DNA of 64,000 nt from Geobacter sp. SVR (GCF_016865365.1 NZ_AP024469.1:1665001-1729000); one strand, 5' to 3'; positions 8,996-17,893 are shown, counted from the stretch's first letter. Program-made: numbers and translations. The notes: generated by a model from the sequence alone, not told the origin.

Positions 8996-9881
8996 GACGG
9001 ATCTCCCCGCGTCCGGCCAGCCGGCGCAGGCCATAGCCGGTGGCAAAGGCTATGGTCAGCAGCGTCAGCGACATGGCAGCCGCAATGCCGTGGTCGCTGG
9101 GCGGGGCCAGGTACTGGGTGAATATCTCCAGCGGCAGCAGGGTGAAGCGGCGGATGGAGAGGACCAGCAGCACTCCGAACGAGCCGAGCGAAACGCTGAA
9201 GGTGACCGCAAAGGTCGAGAGAAGGGCGGGCCATATGGTCGGCAGCACGACCAGGCGGAAGCGTTGCCAATGGCCGGCTCCCAGGCTGCGGGCGGCCTGT
9301 TCCAGGCGGCTGTCCAGCTTGGCCAGGGCCGACTCCAGGGTCAGGGTGGCGCGCGGGATCTCGAAATAGAGGTAAGCCAGCACCAGTCCCGGAAACTGGT
9401 AGCCGACCCCGCTCAGGAGCGGCCTGCCGGTCAGGCTCTCCAGAAATTGGGGGACAAAGCCGGCCCGTCCCAGCATGATCACCATCAGGAAGCCGACGAT
9501 CATCCCGGAGAAGGTCATCGGCAGGGTCAGGATGCCGCGCATCAGACGCTTGCCGGGAAAACGGTAGCGGGTGAAGAGCCAGGCCGGAGCAAGGCAGATG
9601 GCGGTGGAGCCGGCTGCCACTGCCAGGCTGAGTTCCAGCGACCACAGCAGGGCGCGGCGGTAGCGCGGAACCGCGGCGATCTCCAGGTAATTATGCAGGG
9701 TGATGCCGGCCGTGGGCGCATCTGTCAGCAGCAGGCTCTGATGGAGCAGATGCGCCAGGGGGCGCAGCAACAGCGCCAGCAGCAGCAGAAGCAGCGGAAG
9801 GCAGAGCAGGAGCGGCGCCACTGTGCGCCGCTCCCCGACCCGGTTGGCCGGCAGTGCGCATGAAGAATCCCGGATAGGCAC
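8988..9881 (-). CDS. ABC importer permease, first subunit
   Basis: 297 residues. A first membrane segment (LLLCLPLLLLLLALLL) follows a short cytoplasmic tail, then five more segments and the EAA loop SRLEQAARSLGAGHWQRFRL. The start codon is GTG at 9881, 6 bp after the binding-protein stop. It pairs with the second permease to form the transmembrane channel. Having two different permease genes fits the 2-aminoethylphosphonate, spermidine and iron importer layouts. Confidence 0.88.
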   Translation of the reverse strand: MPIRDSSCALPANRVGERRTVAPLLLCLPLLLLLLALLLRPLAHLLHQSLLLTDAPTAGITLHNYLEIAAVPRYRRALLWSLELSLAVAAGSTAICLAPAWLFTRYRFPGKRLMRGILTLPMTFSGMIVGFLMVIMLGRAGFVPQFLESLTGRPLLSGVGYQFPGLVLAYLYFEIPRATLTLESALAKLDSRLEQAARSLGAGHWQRFRLVVLPTIWPALLSTFAVTFSVSLGSFGVLLVLSIRRFTLLPLEIFTQYLAPPSDHGIAAAMSLTLLTIAFATGYGLRRLAGRGEIRHA

Positions 9882-9887
9882 CGCTCG

Positions 9888-10904
9888 TCACCGTCCCCCG
9901 TCGATCTCTTTTTCCCACCGTTTTTTGATCTCGTCGGCCTGGGCCGCCATGCGGTCCAGCGGAATGACCTTGGCCTTGGCATAGGCGCTCTTGGGGGGGA
10001 ACTTGGCCTGCAGCTCGGGGGAAAGCTTGACCGGCATGACCGGCTGGAAGAACGATTCGGCCATCAGGCTCTGGGCCTCGCTGCCCAGCAGCCAGTCCAG
10101 GTATTTCCTGGCTTCTTCCTTGTGGGGCGCACCTTTGACCAGCGCCATGACCAGCGGCATGGTAATGGTCCCTTCAGCCGGAATGACCACTTCGATGCTG
10201 CCTTTATCCACATGCTTGGCCTTCAGGCCGTTGCCGTCGGCATTGATCCAGATCGGCACTTCGCCGCGCAGCAGCTCGTTGTAGATGTTGTCCTTGTTGT
10301 ACTTGAGGATGTTGGCGTCCAGTTTTTTCAGGTAATCGAACCCGGCCGTGAGATCCTTGCCCCCCAGCACGCTGCTGATCCCGGCCACAAAGGTGAAGCC
10401 GGTGCCGTTGAAGCGGGGATCGTCATACACCACCATCCCCTTGTAGATCGGGTTGAGCAGGTCGGCAAAGGAGCGGGGAATGGGTTTTCCCTTCAGGGCC
10501 GCGGTGTTGACCAGGATGGCGATATGCCCGGTATGCACGGTCCACCAGGCGCCGTTGGGATCTTTCAGCCCGGCCGGGATCTTGTCCCACCCCTTGGGCT
10601 TGTAATGGTCGTGCAGCCCTTTGGTAGCCGCCTGATAGCCGATGGCCCCGGAATAATAGACGCAGTCGGCTTTGGGATTGTTCCGCTCGGCTTCCAGAGC
10701 GGCCATGCTGGGGCTGGAGCCTTTCATGTCCGGCGGCACCACCACGCCGGTCTTCTGCTGGTAGGCCTTGGTCACGCCCCCCCAGTTGGCGTAGTTGGGG
10801 ATGCAGTCATACTGGATCACAGTGGTTTGCGCCGCCAGGACGGGGACAGCGACCAGCAGGGCTGCTGCCAGGAATTTCACGATACGGTTCGGTTTCACGT
10901 ACAT
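9888..10904 (-). CDS. Periplasmic solute-binding protein of ABC importer
   Basis: 338 residues from the ATG at 10904 (MYVKPNRIVKFLAAALLVAV, Sec signal). An alternative ATG lies ten codons upstream. The mature protein has the bilobed PotD/IdiA/PhnS-like pattern, with WTVHTGHIAILVNTAALKG and GEVPIWINADGNG, and ends in a lysine-rich helix. It is first in a four-gene unit with the permeases and ATPase. Candidate ligands by family are phosphonate, polyamine, thiamine or ferric iron; none can be chosen from the sequence. Confidence 0.85.
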   Translation of the reverse strand: MYVKPNRIVKFLAAALLVAVPVLAAQTTVIQYDCIPNYANWGGVTKAYQQKTGVVVPPDMKGSSPSMAALEAERNNPKADCVYYSGAIGYQAATKGLHDHYKPKGWDKIPAGLKDPNGAWWTVHTGHIAILVNTAALKGKPIPRSFADLLNPIYKGMVVYDDPRFNGTGFTFVAGISSVLGGKDLTAGFDYLKKLDANILKYNKDNIYNELLRGEVPIWINADGNGLKAKHVDKGSIEVVIPAEGTITMPLVMALVKGAPHKEEARKYLDWLLGSEAQSLMAESFFQPVMPVKLSPELQAKFPPKSAYAKAKVIPLDRMAAQADEIKKRWEKEIDGGR

Positions 10905-10990
10905 TACCCCTTTCAGTTTCTTTACGGACAACAATGGATATAGGGCAACAAAAGTTTCTTTTCCTGAGCCCCTCTGGCAGTGAATGGTAT

Positions 10991-11163
10991 CTGAATCCGT
11001 GAAGCCTTCCAGCCTTCACTCGCTACCCATGCCTCTGCTCGTGCGTTTCCGGTATGAGAAACATTTCGCCGTAGATGAGACAGTTGGGCAGCATGAGACA
11101 GGGTCGGCGACGATCGAGCCCCGGCATGACGCTCGCTTCGGCTTCCAGGCTCCACGGATTCAG
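10991..11163. repeat. 173-bp interspersed repeat with terminal inverted repeats, full copy A
   Basis: The element begins ctgaatccgtgaagcc and ends ggctccacggattcag, so its ends are imperfect inverted repeats. A second full-length copy lies at 32489-32662, and partial copies at 29330-29374, 32404-32463 and 32687-32707. It has no convincing gene. It fills most of the 323-bp gap between the binding-protein gene and the upstream glycosyltransferase gene. Size and ends resemble a MITE or other small non-autonomous element. Confidence 0.75.
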
Positions 11164-11227
11164 ATAGAGCTCAAGAGCAACAGCCTGACTTTTCTCTGTG
11201 AACTCTGTGTCTCCGTGGCAAAGCCTT

Positions 11228-11917
11228 TTACGTTTGCAACGCCTCCCTACCAATCACCCACAGGATCTTGGCGCCGGCCCGGACAACTCCGGTCATGGTA
11301 CGGCTGATCTTGGACTCTCCGGCGATCCTGACAAAGTAGGGCAGGGGGATTTCGGTCACCCGCAATCCCGCTTTCAGGGCCCTGATCTGCATCTCCACGG
11401 TCCAGCCGAAGCTGCGGTCGTGCATCTGCAGACGTTTCAGGGCCTGCCAGGTAATGGCGCGCATCGGTCCCAGGTCGTGGTAGTCGTGCCGCCAGAACAG
11501 GCGGATCAGGCGCGTGGCCAGCCAGTTCCCGAAGCGCTGCTGCGGGCTCAGTGCCATCCCGGCCGCGGGCAACCGCCGGGAAAGGGCCAGGTCTGTCTCC
11601 CCGGCCAACAGCGGCTGCAGCAGCAACTCCAGGTTTTCCACGCCGTCGCTGCCGTCTGCATCGGCAAAGGCCACGATGTGCGGTGGATCGTGTTCGAGCG
11701 CCGCCAGCCCCGCCAGGCAGGCGCTGCCGTAACCGGCCCGTGGTTCGTGCACGACCTGTGCACCATGGGCAGCCGCGACCCCGGCGGTGTTATCGATGGA
11801 GCCGTTGTCCACCACGATCACGCGGCCTATTTTCCGGGGCACGCGTTCCAGCACCTGCGGGAGCGCGAGCTCTTCGTTGCGGGCTGGAATGATCAGGGCT
11901 ACGGAAGGGACCGTCAC
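11228..11917 (-). CDS. Family 2 glycosyltransferase (dolichol-phosphate-sugar synthase-like)
   Basis: 229 residues. It starts with VALIIPARNEELALPQVLE, then VVDNGSIDNT and AFADADGSDG (DxD-type metal site), and ends KISRTMTGVVRAGAKILW. This is the soluble polyprenyl-phosphate sugar transferase subgroup. The GTG start at 11917 overlaps the stop of the upstream Fe-S/TVP38 gene by four bases (GTGA), so the two are translationally coupled. GT2 genes of this type recur in arsenosugar-type clusters, which would fit the ArsS gene about 5 kb away; that link is inference. Confidence 0.85.
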   Translation of the reverse strand: MTVPSVALIIPARNEELALPQVLERVPRKIGRVIVVDNGSIDNTAGVAAAHGAQVVHEPRAGYGSACLAGLAALEHDPPHIVAFADADGSDGVENLELLLQPLLAGETDLALSRRLPAAGMALSPQQRFGNWLATRLIRLFWRHDYHDLGPMRAITWQALKRLQMHDRSFGWTVEMQIRALKAGLRVTEIPLPYFVRIAGESKISRTMTGVVRAGAKILWVIGREALQT

Positions 11918-13743
11918 AGGGGTGGCGTCCCGTTCCCGTTCCGCCGTGCCTTGAAGCGCCGGTACAAAAGCGGCAGCAGCGACACCAGCACTATCAGCCC
12001 GATGCCGATGATCGCCGCGGGCGATACTGTCCCCCGGATCAGCCCCAGCAGGGAGCTGGAAAAGACGATGAAGGCGATGCAGGCCGGCAGCATGCAGATG
12101 AACGTGGCAACCAGATAGTGGGTGAACGGGATCTTGGTCAGGCCAAAGGCGTAATTCAGCAGGTTGAAGGGAAAGGCGGGTATCAGCCGGGTGAAGGCCA
12201 CCACCTTCCAGCCGTGCAGGGCCACCTCGCTGTCCAGTTTCTCCCATTTGGGACCGGTCAGCTTGGCAGCAACCCAGTCGCGCGCCACGTAGCGCGCCAC
12301 AAGAAAGGCCAGGGACGCGCCGATGGTGGCGCCGGTAATGGCGTAGACCACGCCCCAGAAGGGCCCGAACAGGATGCCCCCCGCCACGGTGAGCGGCAGG
12401 CCGGGCAGGAACAGTACCGGCGCCAGGGCGTAGATCAGGATGTAGATGGCCGGGGCAAGCGCACCATAGGAGCCGATCAGTGCCTGCAGTTTTTCTTGCT
12501 GCAGGTAATGCGTTGCGCCGGAAAGATGCACGCCGATCACGGCAGCCACCAGTAACAGCGCGACGATCAGGGATCTGAACGGGCGTTTCTTTTTTTCTTT
12601 TTCCGGGGCAACGGTGCGTTCGCGGGTCACGGCGGTTCCTTTCATTATATTGTAGCGCTTTTTAAGCCTGAGGCGGTTCAGATAGGTAAACGGGGTGCGG
12701 GCGCCCCGGGTTTTGCCGGCCATGGTCCGGGCCGGCGCAAAGAGCAGATCCACCAGATGGCTGGTGGGGGTATGCGTTCCCAGGGCCTGGGTGCAGCCGG
12801 CACAATAGGTGACGATCCTCCGGCCCGCGGCCTCGCTTTTACGCAAGGCGCCCCAGGAAGCGGCCAATTCCGGGGCCAGCATGTCCACCGCCCCCCCTTT
12901 GCCGCAGCAGACGGTCGTTCGGCCGGAATGGGGCATTTCCTCCACTGTCAGCCCCTGGCGTGTGAGCAGGGTCCTGACCGCGCCGTGTACCGGCTCGGCG
13001 TAGCGGATCACGCACGGGTCATGAACCGTCACCGTACCGGTTGTTCGCTGCAGTTGAAGGCCTGACGCGGCCAGCGCCTCCCAGACCGTTTTCACGGCCA
13101 GGCCGGCTCCGAATTTCTCGAACATCACCTGGCAGTTGGGGCAGGCGACCAGCACCTCCCTGACCCCCTGTCCCAGCAGGTATTCCCGCATCTCTTCGAA
13201 CATGGCGCTCACGTACTGTTCGCGTCCCAGACTGTGGGACGGTTTCAGGCAGCAGTCGAAGACGATGCCGATATTCGGGTCACCCTCTTGGAGACGGGCA
13301 AAGACCTGGTTGACCCCTTCCGGCCGGGTGCCGGAAAGGGAACAGCCGGGAAAGAAGATGGTTGTACATCCCTGCGGCAGGCGGTAGAGGGTGAAGCGCC
13401 GGGAGGTTCCCAGCCGCTCGTAGGTTACGAGCGGCTGGTGTCCCGGGTATTCCCCGCAGCCGCGGTCGACCGCTTCGCGCCGCATCTCCAGAAACAGTGC
13501 GTCCAGTTCGAGCCGCTCCGGGCAGACGGCGGTGCAGAGACCGCACAGGCTGCATTCGAACGGACGGGAAAGGCTGGCGGCATTGCCCGGATCGAACGAG
13601 GCGGCGATGTCTTTCGGTGTGCCCTGTTTTTTCAGGAACGAGCACTCCCGGACGCACAGGCCGCACTCGCTGCAACCGGCAATTGTCGCTTCCCGCAGTT
13701 CTCTCAGTGCCGCACGTTCGGCGGGGATGCTGGTGGGGTTCAC
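11914..13743 (-). CDS. Fusion: Fe-S/CCG oxidoreductase half plus TVP38/DedA-like membrane half
   Basis: 609 residues in one uninterrupted frame. Residues 1 to about 330 resemble GlpC/HdrD/glycolate oxidase iron-sulfur subunits. Two ferredoxin clusters (CSECGLCVREC and CSLCGLCTAVCPE) are followed by cysteine-rich CCG-type blocks FFPGCSLSGT, FDCCLKPSHS, CPNCQ, VCCGKGG and CAGCTQ. After a basic linker (about 360-400) comes a polytopic TVP38/TMEM64 (VTT) domain with FLPGLPLTVAGGILFGPFWG and FTRLIPAFPFNLLNYAFGL. An internal Met before the linker could give a separate VTT protein. GTG start at 13743 with GAGGAG upstream. The function of the fusion is unknown; redox plus membrane transport is inference. 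Confidence 0.8.
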   Translation of the reverse strand: MNPTSIPAERAALRELREATIAGCSECGLCVRECSFLKKQGTPKDIAASFDPGNAASLSRPFECSLCGLCTAVCPERLELDALFLEMRREAVDRGCGEYPGHQPLVTYERLGTSRRFTLYRLPQGCTTIFFPGCSLSGTRPEGVNQVFARLQEGDPNIGIVFDCCLKPSHSLGREQYVSAMFEEMREYLLGQGVREVLVACPNCQVMFEKFGAGLAVKTVWEALAASGLQLQRTTGTVTVHDPCVIRYAEPVHGAVRTLLTRQGLTVEEMPHSGRTTVCCGKGGAVDMLAPELAASWGALRKSEAAGRRIVTYCAGCTQALGTHTPTSHLVDLLFAPARTMAGKTRGARTPFTYLNRLRLKKRYNIMKGTAVTRERTVAPEKEKKKRPFRSLIVALLLVAAVIGVHLSGATHYLQQEKLQALIGSYGALAPAIYILIYALAPVLFLPGLPLTVAGGILFGPFWGVVYAITGATIGASLAFLVARYVARDWVAAKLTGPKWEKLDSEVALHGWKVVAFTRLIPAFPFNLLNYAFGLTKIPFTHYLVATFICMLPACIAFIVFSSSLLGLIRGTVSPAAIIGIGLIVLVSLLPLLYRRFKARRNGNGTPPL

Positions 13744-13755
13744 GCTTCAGGCTCC

Positions 13756-14592
13756 TCAGGGACTCGTGTAGTACAGGGCAAAGGAATAGTTGGCGCCGGC
13801 AGCGGTGTTCTGTCCGTAGATGTCGGGCCGGTAGCCGATTTCAACGCCGAATTTCGGAGTGATCTTGTATCCGAATGCAACATCCAGCTTACCCAGGTCG
13901 AAGTTGTTGGTGGCCGTGGGATTACCGTTGCTGTCCTGTTTTTTCCCGTTGTCCATGCTATAGGTGCCATCCAGCTTGACCCGGCCGTAGATGTTTTTGG
14001 TGATATCCACGCCAAACTCGATCAGGTAGCGCAATTCGTCGGATGGATCCTGGGCGCGCCAGCGGTACCCGATTTCCACATTACCGTATCCGGGAATCAG
14101 CGGGTAGAGCGAACGACCGTACAATAGACGCAGTTCAGTGTCAAACTGACCATTGCCGAGGGGCAGGGGGTCGTTTTTGTCATAGGTGCCCGGCACTTTT
14201 ACCAGCAGTTGCGTGGAGACGATGCCGATCTTGTCGTGATCCAGCAGCTTGTAACGCAGCCCGAGGTCCACGTCGCCAAGCCCGTACCCTTTGCTGCGCA
14301 GGTTGTTGTCCTCGTTTTCCAGCCATTTGTAGGTCAGCGAATTGATTGCGGTCAGGTCGTCGGTCAGGCCGATCTCGAAATAGTTGCTGATGTCATAATC
14401 GGTGAACTTTCCGTTATTGGGTGTCCCTTCGCGATGCCCTGTGCTGCTGAAGTTTTCGTGGGCGTAATAATAGTTGAAGGAAGCCTTCTCGTAGAATCCC
14501 CCTTTAGGCGCTGTCCAGGCACCGGCAAAGGCGGTGGTGGCAGAGGCCAGCACTGCGGTCAGAGCAAGAAACGTGAATATCTGTTTTTTCAT
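13756..14592 (-). CDS. Outer-membrane beta-barrel protein
   Basis: 278 residues with a clear Sec signal (MKKQIFTFLALTAVLASATTAFA). The body is of alternating amphipathic strands, for example ISNYFEIGLTDDLTAINSLTYKW, and ends FALYYTSP. It resembles the phenol-pathway-like (MetA/PF13557) barrel family. It sits between a rhodanese lipoprotein gene (18 bp upstream) and the Fe-S/TVP38 fusion (12 bp downstream), suggesting one transcript. In known Geobacter systems, rhodanese lipoproteins accompany outer-membrane channels (Ext conduits); whether this small barrel plays such a role is unproven. Confidence 0.72.
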   Translation of the reverse strand: MKKQIFTFLALTAVLASATTAFAGAWTAPKGGFYEKASFNYYYAHENFSSTGHREGTPNNGKFTDYDISNYFEIGLTDDLTAINSLTYKWLENEDNNLRSKGYGLGDVDLGLRYKLLDHDKIGIVSTQLLVKVPGTYDKNDPLPLGNGQFDTELRLLYGRSLYPLIPGYGNVEIGYRWRAQDPSDELRYLIEFGVDITKNIYGRVKLDGTYSMDNGKKQDSNGNPTATNNFDLGKLDVAFGYKITPKFGVEIGYRPDIYGQNTAAGANYSFALYYTSP

Positions 14593-14609
14593 TGGTTCTC
14601 CTTGTTTGG

Positions 14610-15545
14610 CTACGGCTCAGTAGGCAGTGTCGCATCCGCATTCCATTCAGCCCAGGAACCATCGTAGTTGCTGACATCGTAACCCATGAGCCGGAATATG
14701 AAATACTCCTGCCCGGAACGGTATCCCACGTAGCAGTGGGTAATTACTTTTTTATCCAGGGTGATTCCTTTGCCGTTCAGCAGCGCCTTGAGATCGTCGT
14801 AGGATTTGACCGCGTTGTCGGCGTTCAGGAAATCACCGTTCAAAATATTGATGGCATTGGGGATATGCTTGGCACTATAGGGCAGCATGGTCCCGGTTTT
14901 GGTGCCGGTCGGGTCTGTGGCATCCCGGGAATCGACAATCGCATAGCTGCTTCTGTTACTGTAATTGGCCAGCACGATCGCCTTGGTGGCAAGTTTGGTG
15001 TCATCCACTGCCGGAACAAAGGTTGCTGCCGTCGGCACCGGCACCGTTGTCACCGTGGCCCTGATATCGCCGACCCAGTTGTCGTAACCGCCATTCAGGA
15101 TGTGTACATCCTTGGCCCCCAGGTACTCCAGCATCCAGAAAACACGGCCGGCACTGGCATCCACTGTTTTGCCGTACACCACAATACGGGAGTTGGCCGA
15201 GATTCCGGCATTACCAAGTATGGTGGCAATATCCGCGGGGGTTTTCAGGTCGCTGCTATCCACACCGGAGCCACCCTTGTCGAATGTCCCCGGGGTCAGG
15301 TTGACTGCTTTTGCGATATGTCCGGCAGCGTAATCGGTGGCACTTCTCACATCAATAACAACCAGGTTGACATCGTTGAGCCCCGCTGCCAATTCATCGA
15401 CACTGACCAGTAATGCGCTGTTTTTATACGTCTCCGGCGCCGATGTCAGTACTGTGGCACTGCTGCCGCACCCCGTAATCACTGCCATGCACAGGGTGAC
15501 ACTCGCAACCAGAACTACCCATCCAAATCGTGCTGCTGCCTTCAT
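14610..15545 (-). CDS. Rhodanese-domain lipoprotein
   Basis: 311 residues. The signal ends in the lipobox VITGCGSS. Two rhodanese domains follow: VIDVRSATDYAAGHI with the Cys-free loop VVYGKTVDASAGR, then IVDSRDATDPTG and the Cys loop THCYVGYRSGQEY. ATG at 15545 with GGAGG upstream; an in-frame extension to 15668 adds a non-signal tail and is not preferred. It is expected at a membrane face, possibly handling sulfane sulfur. Rhodanese lipoproteins are components of some Geobacter outer-membrane conduits (ExtF, ExtH); similarity of role is inferred. Confidence 0.85.
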   Translation of the reverse strand: MKAAARFGWVVLVASVTLCMAVITGCGSSATVLTSAPETYKNSALLVSVDELAAGLNDVNLVVIDVRSATDYAAGHIAKAVNLTPGTFDKGGSGVDSSDLKTPADIATILGNAGISANSRIVVYGKTVDASAGRVFWMLEYLGAKDVHILNGGYDNWVGDIRATVTTVPVPTAATFVPAVDDTKLATKAIVLANYSNRSSYAIVDSRDATDPTGTKTGTMLPYSAKHIPNAINILNGDFLNADNAVKSYDDLKALLNGKGITLDKKVITHCYVGYRSGQEYFIFRLMGYDVSNYDGSWAEWNADATLPTEP

Positions 15546-15779
15546 AACTGCCTCCTTCCAGTAATATCGGGTAATCCCCGGCAAAAGGGGGGTACGGTAG
15601 CAAAGCCCGAAACTGGAAGTCAAATTATCATTACCGCGTGTTTTGTCAGTTTTTATTGAAAATACCAATAGTTAAGCGTTTTAAATATGCGGTGTAAACA
15701 GTTTGTAGAGCAGTCAGCGATCGACATCCCACAGGATACGACCGTGGCGTATTGCCATTGTTTTCCCGTCGTCTGCACG

Positions 15780-16763
15780 TCAGGGATTGGTTCCTGTTGA
15801 GATGGGATATTTATAGGTAATTCCATCGGGTTTGAGAGCAGCGCTCCACTCACCCCATGAGCCGGTGTAATTTTTTACCCTGGTGAAGCCCAGCCCCAGC
15901 AACGTGTCGGATGTATAGGAGGAGCGCACCCCGGCCTGGCAATAGATGATGATTTCCTTGTCGGGAGTGATGCCATGCTGTTGCAGCAGTTCCAGTATCT
16001 CGGAAGGGCTCTTCAGGACATACACGCCATTGCTGGTCGGCTGCTGCAGATTCGTCCAGTCGAGGCTGACGGCATAGGGGATGTGGCCTCCTCTCGGGTT
16101 GGTGCGCAGGTCATAGCCGATATACTCCAACACCGAGCGGGAATCCCAGATTACGATTCCGGGGGTATTGATGCGGGCCAGGACGTAATCGGCGCTGACA
16201 TCGATGTCGGCTGTATTGGTGACCACGTACGAAGTTGCGTTGGGGATAGGCAGGTTTGCGGCGGTTTCGGTCGGGCGTCCCTCAGCTGCCCATTTCTGGT
16301 AGCCGCCGTCCAGTATGGCGACATTTTTATGTCCGTAGCGGAGCAGTGTCCAGACAAAGCGGCCGACCGAGGAGCTGTTGTCCGTATCGTAGGCAACGAC
16401 TTTTGTTGACGGGGTGATGCCCAGGGTGTCGGCCAGGGCAATGAATTCTGCCTGGGTCAGGCCGAGGGTTCCGGCAGAACCGGTTGCCGTGGGTGTAGTC
16501 GAGTTAATCGAAACGGTATTGCGGATGGCTCCCGGAATGTGCCCGGCATTATACAGGGCCGCAGAACGGACATCCACGACCAGAATGTTCTGCCGGTCAG
16601 CGCTCAGGGTATCGGTAGTGGTGAAGGTTTCGACGTTTTTGGCAACCGCTGCCGGTGCGTTTGTTGTGGACGTCGATTCCACCGAGCTTCCGCATCCTCC
16701 CAGGAGTGCCGAGCCAGAAAGGACTACTGCTGTCAGCATGGTGATTACTGCTCTTGATTTCAT
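15780..16763 (-). CDS. Rhodanese-domain lipoprotein, second copy
   Basis: 327 residues. Lipobox ALLGGCGSS. Domain one has VVDVRSAALYNAGHIPGAIR and a Cys-free loop VAYDTDNSSSVGRF. Domain two has WDSRSVLEYIGYD and the active loop IIYCQAGVRSSYTS. It is clearly paralogous in layout to the lipoprotein gene 234 bp downstream. The transcript begins about 300 bases upstream at a good sigma-70 promoter and includes a structured leader with a terminator (16941-17079), so expression is probably attenuated. Confidence 0.85.
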   Translation of the reverse strand: MKSRAVITMLTAVVLSGSALLGGCGSSVESTSTTNAPAAVAKNVETFTTTDTLSADRQNILVVDVRSAALYNAGHIPGAIRNTVSINSTTPTATGSAGTLGLTQAEFIALADTLGITPSTKVVAYDTDNSSSVGRFVWTLLRYGHKNVAILDGGYQKWAAEGRPTETAANLPIPNATSYVVTNTADIDVSADYVLARINTPGIVIWDSRSVLEYIGYDLRTNPRGGHIPYAVSLDWTNLQQPTSNGVYVLKSPSEILELLQQHGITPDKEIIIYCQAGVRSSYTSDTLLGLGFTRVKNYTGSWGEWSAALKPDGITYKYPISTGTNP

Positions 16764-16940
16764 TTGTGCTATTCTCTCCTTTAGCCGCGGTTCAGGCGGC
16801 GCCTGTATTTTTCTTCATTCATACCCGGTCATCCGAAAGACAGCACTTCCATGCAAATACACCATGCCGCCAGCTCCGGGGTTCTCCCTGTCATTTTCGC
16901 TCTCCTTTCCGATGGTCTTCAGCGGCCGCAAAAACAAAAA

Positions 16941-17079
16941 GGCCATGTTCTATCTCCCGGGGAGATAAACATGGCCTCCAGTTTTTCTGGTCAGCTGTGA
17001 ATATACGCGAGCGCAATCCCCATCCGTGAGGGAAGGAGTGCGGGTTCTGCCTTTCGGACGGGTGACCGACCGAAAAATA
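16941..17079 (-). promoter_or_regulatory. Leader RNA element with built-in terminator (copy 1), candidate riboswitch/attenuator
   Basis: Read on the minus strand: a 5' hairpin (17053-17074, TTCGG paired with CCGAA), a second hairpin CCC-TCACGG-GGG (17018-17032), then GCTGACCAGAAAAACTGGAG merging into a strong terminator stem (16941-16976) followed by a T-rich run. The same order, spacing and 3' module recur at 21415-21547, and the 3' module recurs at 19780-19835. The module's last bases (GGCC) are shared with the terminator stem, so alternative pairing is possible. No known riboswitch class was recognised. Confidence 0.6.
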
Positions 17080-17085
17080 TGGTGT

Positions 17086-17114
17086 TGTATAACAGACGCG
17101 AAATCGCCTGTCAA
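17086..17114 (-). promoter_or_regulatory. Sigma-70 promoter of leader copy 1
   Basis: Minus strand: TTGACA at 17114-17109, a 17-base spacer, then TATACA at 17091-17086. The predicted transcription start is near 17079, just before the first conserved hairpin. The homologous leader at 21547 has the same promoter with the same spacing. Confidence 0.75.
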
Positions 17115-17326
17115 TAAATTAAATATATTGTCTATTGATTTTGTAGTGTTTTTTAATGACCGGCAAAAGCTGGGTGCGCGGTAAAGTGGGGAAGCGCCGG
17201 AATGCGTGGCTTGGCATGGTTTGCCAGGTCGATAGGGTGTCCGGAAACATTTGTTTGGTATTGAGGAGAGAGCGAGGCTGAGAGTGGATTCCCAGTCTCG
17301 CGTTCCGGAAGGCAATTATCTTTGGA

Positions 17327-17893
17327 TCAATGGCAGGGCAGCATGTTGGCAATGGCAAGGATGGTGTCATCGGTCAGGTAGGAGAGCGTACCCATTCCCC
17401 CGGTGTTGCTCGCGATGGCCGCCTTGATGTTGTTGGGTGTGCCATTGGTGATGGAAGTGGCCGTAACCGGTCCATGACATCCTGCGCAGAGGGTGCTGTA
17501 GAGATTGGCACCATCCGTGGCAGCCACTGTCGCCGCCTGGCTCGATGCAGGGCTTTCCACACCGTGGCTGACGGCGGTAACAACATAGAAATATGTCTTG
17601 CTTACAAAAAGGCCCTCATGAACATAGGGGCTGGTAACCCCGGCGATTTTGGTCCCGGTTGCGGGTGACGGTCCGGGAGTGTCCGACCAGTAAATATTGT
17701 ATGAATCGGCACCGGCAACAGGATTCCAGGAAAGGGTGATCTTGTTGATGCCGCTTGTCGCCGTCACATCGGCCGGTGCAGCCGCAACCTTGGCGGCTGC
17801 TGCCGCTCCCCCGGAGCCGTCTCCACAGCCAGCCAGCATGAAAACGCTTAGCAGCAGGCAGGCCAGCGAGATGTGAATGATCGTTCTTTTCAT
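17327..17893 (-). CDS. FN3-domain monoheme cytochrome c lipoprotein
   Basis: 188 residues. Lipobox VFMLAGCGDG, one fibronectin type III domain (ITLSWNPVAGADSYNIYWSD to YFYVVTAVS), then a short cytochrome c domain with one heme site CAGCH and a distal GGMGTLSYLTDD segment, which may supply the Met ligand. ATG at 17893 chosen for the signal peptide. The heme domain matches the end of the larger lipoprotein at 19936-21366, so the two are paralogues. Likely an outer-surface or periplasmic electron carrier. Confidence 0.85.
   Translation of the reverse strand: MKRTIIHISLACLLLSVFMLAGCGDGSGGAAAAAKVAAAPADVTATSGINKITLSWNPVAGADSYNIYWSDTPGPSPATGTKIAGVTSPYVHEGLFVSKTYFYVVTAVSHGVESPASSQAATVAATDGANLYSTLCAGCHGPVTATSITNGTPNNIKAAIASNTGGMGTLSYLTDDTILAIANMLPCH

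Noticed and set aside
11914-13743. Frameshift or assembly join between the Fe-S and TVP38 halves
   Set aside because: The frame is continuous with no stop, and the linker has normal codon use; two genes would require an internal start only.
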